Assembly (NCBI GenBank): GCA_019915015.1
Contig: JAHBBC010000021.1
Location: forward strand, 434,001-498,000
Direction of reading: 5' to 3'
Origin: Auriscalpium vulgare
Taxonomy: Eukaryota; Basidiomycota; Agaricomycetes; Russulales; Auriscalpiaceae
Length of the DNA stretch: 64,000 bases
Of this stretch, positions 56,202-64,000 are shown piece after piece. Numbering within the stretch: the stretch's first letter is position 1; every line of letters starts with the position of its first letter. The position numbers and the translations under genes were made by a program. Under the pieces are notes generated by a model that ran no database searches, had not been told where the DNA came from, and was given only the letters and a program-made list of their open reading frames with translations.

Positions 56202-58840
56202 ATGGAGAGCCGTCGCGTTGACAGATACGGAGACTGGATCATGCCCCCCGCGGTTGCGCCAGACCCGGAAATTGCACTACTGAGCGACTCGAACCTGCAG
56301 AAGCTGAAAGCGGTGGGCTTGAAGGCCGAACGTCTACGGTCTTTCGTTGTCTCTCAAGCGAGGTTTATCAAGGCACAGGCCGCTGAGGGCCCCGCGTCCT
56401 GGGAGCTGCGGGCAGCATCGCCGCAAGTGCCCCACTTGTCTGTCTTCGACACACCTGTCCTCCAGCCTCGCGTAGCTCGAGATCACCTTGTGGCAGCAAA
56501 GCTACTCAAGAACGAAGGATATGCATCCAGAGACGACGAAGTTGGAGATGGAGATGCCTGCGCCGTCGAGGTACCAGCGTGGCGCGAGCACTGCACGCGC
56601 AGCGGCGCCTCAGGAAAGCAGGATGGCACGCCAAGACCGAAGGCATTGCGCGACACAGTCATATCCAAGAAGTCTGCAAAGGTTCATGTTGCGAGGGCAG
56701 CCACAAAGCGGCGTGCATCGAAAACGAGAAGTGATTCAGACGAGGAGCACGCGCAGAGTAATTTCCTGCTCCCTTTTTTTCTGTCTTGGCGCTGAGCAGT
56801 CACATAGGGCTCGTGGAAAGACGTCAGCGCAAGAATGCGAAGCGACATATGACCAAGGCACCAGCCCCATCATCCAGCTCTGTCTGTCCAGAGGGAGATG
56901 GGGAGACCGGGGCTGTGAGAGAGGCAGGGCATAAGAAACAAGACAAGAATGATGTTCGAGGGAAAGAAAAGGCCTCAAAGCCGTCGGTGGGACTCGCCCT
57001 CATGCATGGGTTTTCGTCTACCAACGTAGGCAAGGCACGATTGACGGTATGACGCCTCCTCGGACCGTGTACTGTCCACTCAAACATCTCGCGCAGTTTC
57101 AGCCTCCTATGAAAGGCGGCGTGTTCAATAAGGGTATGGCATCGGCGAAAGCGAAGGTTGCAGAGTCAAGGCAATCCATGGCGAAAGGTATGGCTTCATC
57201 TTCTCACTTTGCACGAACTCATGGACCTAATTCAAGGTGGCCATACTTTCTCAGAAAACCACTTCCTCGGGAAGTCTCCAAACGAGCAAACAGCCAAGCA
57301 GACACAGATAAAGCACAAGCCGAAGATCCAGGCGAAGCGTGAGGTTGCTGATTCGCCTTCAGCCTCGGAACGCCTTGCGCCGGCTTCCCAGTGCTCGTCG
57401 TCATCCAGTGGGTCGGCTGTTGCATGCGAACGAAGGCCATGTGTACAGGTGGTAGAGAAGCCTATCAAAATCACAGAACAAACCAAGGCCAGACGTACAC
57501 ACTCATCGCGCGAGGCAAGCCTCGCGGGGAATGCTTGCTCCCCAGGCTCAGACGCGGAGCAATCGGTCGGCATCGCGCCAGTCAGCGACGCTCGTTCAGA
57601 ACCATGGCTTATCGAGTCTCCGACGCGTAGTCTTCCCTCTAGCTCTGGAGGCTCTGTCTCGCGATCAAGAAGTAAAGCCACAACAGCGATTCTGGATGTG
57701 CGTGGTCTGACATGGGGCCGAATGCTGGACGACGCAGGCACAGCGAGTGCTGGCATCAAGGCGCTTGCTACTGCCGACGGCTGTCCCAACTCTCTTGATA
57801 AGGACAGCCAGGCGGCCACCCGCGATGATGATCGTTGTTCATCATTAGGTCCCTCAGAGTCCGCATCTCAAGTTCCCGTACGCTCTTGGATCGAGCCATT
57901 TCTCGAGCCCAGTGTCTCGAAGTACTTCTCTGAGCATGTGCCGAAGTCCCGACATGCGGCGCCTGAGCAGACTGAACGACGCGAACATCAGACCCTCGAC
58001 GGCCATCGCGATCGTGGACGTACCGACTGGGACGCCCCTCGACGACATACACCGGAACAGGACATACAACGCCGTCTCGCGCCCTCTTTGTATGCAGCTC
58101 ATGACGCATCGGAGGCCTTCACACTCGGGTACGATGGGTTCAAACGAACACCGCTGGACGGGCGTACGCAGAATCATCGCCGCTCGCCTTCTCCAGAGCC
58201 TATCGACCTTATCCCTTATTCTGATCAAGACTCGCTTCTGGCTAGCCTGCACGGCGTCCAACAAGACACGCTGGAAGAGGTGCAAGCCTCGGACTTCGAC
58301 TCCTATCTGTACGACGGTCATGAGACTCACTGCGATAGCCGCCAGCTGCATGACCTACAAGAAGGTGAGGGCGACCTGTCTGAAGCTGGCAATGACATAG
58401 CGCAAGACCGCTGGGATGCTCAGGGCTACACATACGCTTCAACCTGGTCGGACGGCATCGACTATCTTCCTGCAGAGCCTTCGCTTGTTGGCATGGACGT
58501 CGCGCAGGATGCGGAAGACTTCGAGTCGACGTACGCCATGGAAACGGAAGCCAGCCAAGTGGAGCTTGTCGAGGCTTTGCAGTACGATCGCGGCCTCTAC
58601 GACGATGTGCTTCATGACTCTAGCGATGGCTTCCGCGAAGGCGAGTCGGTGGCCGACGACACAGACGGGGATGAAACCACATCGGGAGAGGAAGCTTGGC
58701 AGCCTCAAGGCGACCTGCTATTGTCTAGTCGTGGCGGTCGAGGGCACGCGCGGTCGCAGCCACGGACGGTGCATGGGGTGGAGATCGATGTGGCCCGAGC
58801 AATGAATGCGAGGGCTCACTGGCATCCGCAGAAATTGTAG
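56202..58840 (+). CDS. large disordered protein of unknown function
   Basis: I do not recognise a family. The N-terminal part reads MESRRVDRYGDWIMPPAVAP and LSDSNLQKLKAVGLKAERLR, then becomes low-complexity: Lys/Ser/Ala-rich (SKKSAKVHVARAATKRRASK), then a segment with FQPPMKGGVFNKGMASAKAK and GHTFSENHFLGKSPN. A Ser/Arg-rich stretch follows (GGSVSRSRSKATTAILDVRG), and a long acidic, Tyr/Asp-rich C-terminus (ASDFDSYLYDGHETHCDSRQ, DDTDGDETTSGEEAW). It ends HGVEIDVARAMNARAHWHPQ. The last exon (57232-58840) is over 500 codons without a break. Introns near 56760, 57050 and 57185 are needed. The frame at 56760-56860 is unresolved. Composition suggests a nuclear or RNA-associated scaffold, which is inference only. 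Confidence 0.5.
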
Positions 58841-59133
58841 AAATAGGGACGGAAGAAGAATATTTTGCATTGTGTTCCCAAGCGAGTCAAGCTGGAGTGA
58901 CTCGGGTGAGAAGTAGGCGGACCCGAGAGGGAGGCTGCGGCGCGTCGGTGGCTAAATTAGGCTGCCAGCCACAGGCGCGTTGTTTACGTCTGTCCTGGCC
59001 CCCAACGTTATATAGGAGCACCCGCTCTGGCCGAGTCGCCGCTCCCATCTCCGCCCACCATCTCCCCCTTCCAACCTCATCGCGCCCGTCACGCACTCTC
59101 GTCCCCTCGTCCTGCTCTCTCGCTCTCGCCGCC
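58841..59133. other. intergenic, promoter of the GTPase gene
   Basis: About 290 bp with a TATATAG element near 59010 and a CT-rich tract (59040-59130) just before the start codon, a common fungal core promoter layout. Confidence 0.5.
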
Positions 59134-62100
59134 ATGAGCGCTAAAGAGAACGTGCGTACATCGTTCTGCTCACCAGCTCCCCCATCATTCTCACACGTCG
59201 TGTCGCGCTCGTGACCGCGTAGTCTGGCGCCGTTCCCTTCATCAAGCCCGAACCGCAAGACCACCCGCTGCCCCTGGCACATTCAAACTCCTGGCACGCT
59301 CCTACTGCGTCTGGAAGTTCGCTCAAAGTTAAACCCGAGCAGACCGACGATGTCCCGGTACGTCGCCACGAAAGCGCGTGGTCGGTGTCGCGTCCTGATG
59401 AGCTCTTGCTGCCCAAGGTCAAAGCTGCCGCTGCCGTCAAGGCAGAGCCTGTCGCTTCGACAACGGCGCTTGACGTGAAGCCCACAGAGGGCACACTAGT
59501 AGACCCCCGCGCGACCTCATTCACAATTTTTTCTTCCCCCGATGAAATTGAGTACAACCCAGAGAATGCCTTGAAAGAGGGTGTGGGGATGATCAAGGCA
59601 ATCAAGAGCGACGTCAGGAGGCTGGAGCTGGGAAGTAAGTTGCGCAAAGAAGTTTGGCTACGGGAGATAGAAAGGTTCGCGTCTCGCGCACGCGTCTACT
59701 CTGGGCTAATGTCTTTTCCTTCTTTCTCAGCTTGCAGAACCAAGGATCCCCTACCACCATGATTGCCGTCTGTGGAGGTGCGTGAAGTTGTTACATTTCG
59801 GACAGGTTGCTGACACAATTTCCGTTCCCCAGCAACTGGCGCCGGCAAATCCTCGATCTTGAACGCCATTCTGGATGGTAAGTTCATCACAGAGTACACT
59901 TCGACGGACGCGTCTTAGCTTCTGTGCAGATAATGTCGTGCCTACCAGCGGCATGCGAGGTGCGCTCGACTTTACTTCGTCCGTACGTGCGGTCATTGAC
60001 GAACGCGACCAGCGTGCACCGCCGTGGTCACCGAAATTGCGTATCACAAGAAGGCAACAATCGATGCCGACGTATCCTTCCTGTCTGAAAAGGAGTGGAG
60101 AGATGAACTGAAAGTCCTTTTGGACGATCTCGTCGATGAAGAAGGCAATCTCAAGAGGACCACTAACCTCAACAGTGATGCTGGCATTGCTTGGTCCAAG
60201 GTATGCCCTCATCTATCACAAGTAATACTCGCTCAATACGTCCCCAGGTGCATGCCGTATACCCTTCGATTGGCCAGGAGCAACTCGTGAAGATGTCCGT
60301 GGATCAAATCCTCGCTCGTGATCCCCGTCAGTGTCGAGTCAGGATTCGCCTGCTACTCTTGCTGACTGTCATCGTAGGCATCTTAAAAATGCTGGGCACA
60401 ACGAAGAATGTGGTCTCGAAAGATTCCAAGTCGTTCGCGAAAGACATCGCTGAGTACATCGACTCCAAGGACCAGAAGCGCGATAAGAAGAAGGAGAAAG
60501 AGAAGGCGAAGGACAAGGGCGAGAAAAGTCTCATCGACATTCTCAAGGATAGAGGAAAGGACAAGACCAAGGAGCGCAGCTCCGAGGGCCCCGCTTTCTG
60601 GCCCCTCATCCGACAGGTGAATGTGCGCTGCAACGCAGGCGCACTCTCTACCGGAGCTATTCTTGTCGACTTGCCTGGTGTGGCCGATGCGAACGCAGCG
60701 AGGAACAGCATCGCAAAGGACTACATGAAGAAGTGCAACTGCATCTGGATCCTTGCACCTATCACGCGTGCCGTCGACGACAAGACCGCTAAAGGTACGT
60801 GTACCATGGAATGAGAACTGTCCAATATATGAACGCAGCGAGCAGACCTACTGGGAGACGCATTCAAGACCCAGTTGATGAGTGAGTGATCTCACCTTTT
60901 GACAACGTATATGATAGTGACGCTAATACGTCCCGTTCTGCGTAGTGGGTGAGAATCTTGAAGTGTGATTCCAATGACTCTCGCTGACAAGTTGGCTTGT
61001 ACACGTTCGTTACTTGCAGACGGCAAGTGAGTATAATCCGCCATCTGGGATTCAGACGCGTTACTGACTCTGGACATAGCTACGACGCTCACATCATAAC
61101 CTTCATCGGTTCGTCTGTCTCTGACTGTGCGACGATCGCCATCTGACATAAATTTTAGCATCGAAGTGTGACGACATCTCGTGCTCGGAGGTCGTCGGCG
61201 CTTTGAACCTCTTCGAAGACCCGGAACTCGAAGAAATTGAAGAGCGCATTCAGGAGTACGCAGAGGCCACTGGGGAGTGGAAGGTAAAAGAGAATAGTGC
61301 TAAGGCTACCGCGAGGGGTACGGCATGCTTCATGTTCCTTGCAGAGACAATGTCTTACCTGTCTGCAGAGATCGAAGAGCAACTCAGAGGGGTTCGGGCC
61401 ATCATCAAGGAGCAGGAGGCTCACATCGAGGCTTTGGAGAACGACGAGCCATTTGAACCCGTGCTGACCAAGAAGGGCGGCGCTAAGAAAACCAAGTCGA
61501 AGAAGCGCAAGAACGTCCGAGGCGGTGGGAGCTCCTCCAAGAAGCGCAAGAGTTCTTCCTTCAGTGATGATGATGACGTCGACATGGGCTCGGACGACGA
61601 CTTCATCAACGACGACAGCGACAGCGATGAAGAGAAGGAGGAGGAAGAGTCTGGTTCCGACTCGGACGAGTCGTCTCACAGCGACAGCGATGAGGAAGAG
61701 GTCGAAGGCGAAGTCGAGGAGGTCACTATCGAGGCCCTCAAGGCTCAGATCGCCGAAGGCAAGCAAGCGATCAAGGCTGGTCGTGAGCGTCTAAATGAGG
61801 TCCGGAAGGCCAAGAAAGAGGCCAGCGACGCCCTTGCAACTCTAAAGAAGAAGCAGTTGAAGGCGCAGCGTGACAAGAATGGATTCTGCTCGCTCAAGCG
61901 TTCGGAGGTAGGAATTTTGTTTCCTCTTTTCCGGAATTTTCCTGACCAGCGTACCATTCAGTTTTCACGTGATGTGTTGAAGGAAGACTTCCGGAGCGGC
62001 TTGAAAGAGCTTGATGGTAAGACAGTTTGTCTTATTTAGAGCGTCCATGGTTACAAACATTGCATCATCGCAGATGCTGACGCGGAACAGAGGAACCCTG

Positions 62101-63978
62101 ATGAGTTTGACCCGACAGTCAACGTCCGTGACTATGCCGCTATCGACCTCCCAGTCTTCACCTGCTCCGCTCGCGACTATGTGCGCTTGAAAGGTATGGC
62201 GAAAGTTGCATCACATTTTTTTGAACGATCTCGACTCACTCCATCGCTTCCCAGGTCAAGTCAGAGGCGACGGAGAGCCGACTTGCTTCTCCAACGTCAA
62301 AGATACAGGAATACCTGCTTTGCAAGAGTGGTGCCATACCTTGACTATCTCCTCCCGCGAACGTGCTGCACGCAACTTCCATGAACACCTGAAGACATTT
62401 GCCAACTCTGTCAAGCAGTACATCGAGGTGGCCCGCGACGTCACCGAGGCGGACCGTGCGACGCTCAAAGGAAAGTGGGAGTCCGGGTACATCGAGGACC
62501 ACGACGATGAGGACGACCCCATGGATGATGAGGACGACGATGATGACATTCCGGGCTATGCGTACGGCAAAGACACCTTCAATATGGATATGCTTCGCGG
62601 GATCATCAACACTGGGAAAGGTCTGTATGGAATGCCACCAAGCCGCGCCCCCAAGGTTGACGCGTACGGCGAACCTGTGGGCATCACACCTCGTCTCGTG
62701 AAGGTGAGGCACATCTTGCGTGGTAATGTGTCGTAGGCCCTTGACAAGTCATGATCAGGAATTCAATGGCGTCGTAGCCAAGACCGTCGCAGGTCTGAAG
62801 ACAGAATTCAAGAACGGCCTGCAGGAAAAGTGTGAGGCGGGCGCGGCCTTGGTGCGTCTCGATTTTCAGTGCTATGTTCGCATGTAATTGAGGTCAATCT
62901 TAGGCATCGGGAGCTGCAGTTGATACCTCGGACGGCTTTGCTGCTCGCATGCACTGGGCATCGTATCGTGCCAGTAAGTGTCAAGTCGACATGTCTCCAA
63001 AGAACTGTCTAATACAGTGCCTGTAGCTCTTCGTCGCCACGGCACATTCCGCGAGGACCTCAACGTCGAGCTCATCTCGCCGATGACGAAGAACATCGCG
63101 TCGTCGTGGTCAAAAGTCTTTGAAGCGGACCTCTTCGGGGCATTCGAAAGCGCCATCATGAAGGCGGTCAACAAACTTCTCCAGGATGTCGGCGAAACGG
63201 CCGCGTCAGGGCTCAAGGACCGCGTGAAGAACCAGGGCGAGCTGTGCGTCGAGGAGGCCAAGGTCGCGCTGAAGAAGATCGTGGAGGGCGTGCGCGAGTC
63301 AATGAACACGGAGCAGAAGGAGGTGTCGCGCTGCGTCGCACCACACGTCCAGCAGCAGCTGATTGACGGCTACGAGCGGGCGATGGAGGAGCGCGGGAAG
63401 GGCAGCGTAGCACGCCAAAAGGTGCGCTCGTCTTGTTCTTGTTTCCCAAGCGCGCGCTGACGGGTTGTTCGCTAGCTGGTGTTCCACGACTTTATCCAGG
63501 ACAACAAGAACGACATCTTCGAGGGCGGCGCGGACACGATCATGGAGCGCCTTTCCAAGGCGGCCGAGGCGGTCGGCACCGTGCTCACGGGGCGCCTAGA
63601 CCAGCTCGCCGAGAAGGTAAGCCCGGTTTCCTTGGGCCCGGCGCTGTCGCGGTTGCTGATGGCGACTGGCGCGTGCAGATCGAAGTGAGCATTGCGGTGC
63701 TGTGGGAGGGCGTGCGGGACGATCCCGCGCAGGTGCGCGTGCGCAACGAGGTGGTCACGACGGCGACGGACGTTGTGCACCAGATTGCGTTCTGGGATGC
63801 TGCGCGCGACCTCCGCGGCCAGGCGCGTCTTTGTCGGTATGGACATCTTATTTCTACTGTGCGTTTTTTATATTGCCGTCTTGCGTTTATAATACCGCCT
63901 ATGTTCAGAGTACTGCGCCATCGTGCTTGCTTTCGTCCCGCTCGTCTGTACTTATCGTTTATGTTATTGCTCCGTTAG
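59134..63978 (+). CDS. SLIP-GC-like large GTPase (dynamin-type P-loop)
   Basis: Large GTPase resembling the nuclear GTPase SLIP-GC. The start MSAKEN is an 18-nt exon, then SGAVPFIKPEPQDHPLPLAH and Lys-rich SUMO-like KPEPQ/KPEQ motifs. G1 is AVCGATGAGKSSILNAIL, switch region NVVPTSGMRACTAVVTEIAY, G3 is AILVDLPGVADANAARNSIA, with CNCIWILAPITRAVDDKTAK, and G4 is IITFIASKCDDISCSEV. After G3 the exons include a 3-nt (60946-60948) and a 7-nt (61020-61026) microexon. A coiled-coil, Ser/Asp/Glu-rich insert follows (61560-61720), then QVRGDGEPTCFSNVKDTGIP, helical stalk segments and a C-terminal IEVSIAVLWEGVRDDPAQVR. The stop at 63978 is in frame, but the last 30 residues look unlike the rest and may be a missed intron. 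Confidence 0.8.
60946..60948 (+). other. 3-nt microexon (TGG) in the GTPase gene
   Basis: Flanked by CGTAG and GTGAG. Its T-G-G completes two codons: A|TG (Met) and G|AC (Asp). The next exon is 7 nt (ACGGCAA, 61020-61026), followed by C|TACGAC. The join reads QLMMDGNYDAHIITF. Confidence 0.7.
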
Positions 63979-64000
63979 ATATCTCCGTTAGATATCTTGT

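Overview
The window is nuclear DNA from a filamentous basidiomycete, most likely an Agaricomycete. Genes are packed tail to tail or head to head, usually with 50-350 bp between them. Almost every gene is cut by introns of about 45-60 nt with GTRNGT donors and YAG acceptors. The protein families are fungal: Dicer, an LRR/F-box protein, an expansin-like double-psi barrel protein, a Dal5-type transporter, and a large SLIP-GC-like GTPase. No bacterial features, rRNA, tRNA or CRISPR array were seen. Exon joins were worked out by hand. For RNR2a, RNR2b, VMA21, IMP4, UTP12, the cystathionine gamma-synthase-like gene, the expansin-like gene, Dicer, COX8 and ATG10 the summed exon lengths are exact multiples of three and give unbroken proteins.

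Layout. 1-2.1 kb: ALG8 (3' end off the window), a hotdog thioesterase and VMA21. 2.4-5.6 kb: two complete, divergently transcribed ribonucleotide reductase small-subunit genes that share a promoter holding four ACGCGT boxes. 5.6-7.5 kb: a decayed stretch with a frameshifted 3' remnant of TRM5, an orphan exon-like segment, a hairpin and a two-copy tandem repeat. 7.5-14.4 kb: IMP4, an M18 aspartyl aminopeptidase and UTP12. 14.5-22.6 kb: an expansin-like secreted protein, a cystathionine gamma-synthase-like enzyme, a PlsC-family acyltransferase, TVP38, a FAF1/C1orf131-like nucleolar protein and a small membrane protein. 23.2-26.6 kb: a conserved fungal protein and a carnosine N-methyltransferase-like enzyme. 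26.9-31.9 kb: a Dicer with helicase-C, dimerisation and two RNase III domains but no room for the DExD/H ATPase domain. 32.0-38.7 kb: COX8, aldehyde dehydrogenase, proteasome alpha2, a 1-Cys peroxiredoxin and SSU72. 39.4-50.1 kb: an LRR/F-box protein, a hypothetical membrane protein, a duplicated p27-type zinc-ribbon protein, an EDEM-like GH47 protein with a PA domain, APRT and ribosomal protein eS1. 50.2-64 kb: ATG10, acetoacetyl-CoA thiolase, an MFS transporter, a disordered protein and a SLIP-GC-like GTPase.

Most genes are housekeeping. Three factors of small ribosomal subunit assembly (IMP4, UTP12, FAF1-like) lie within 14 kb, with eS1 further along. The points that most deserve a second look are the duplicated R2 pair with its shared cell-cycle-type promoter, the Dicer without an ATPase domain, the TRM5 pseudogene, and the extreme splicing: microexons of 3 and 7 nt, a start codon alone on an exon, and five inferred GC-AG introns.
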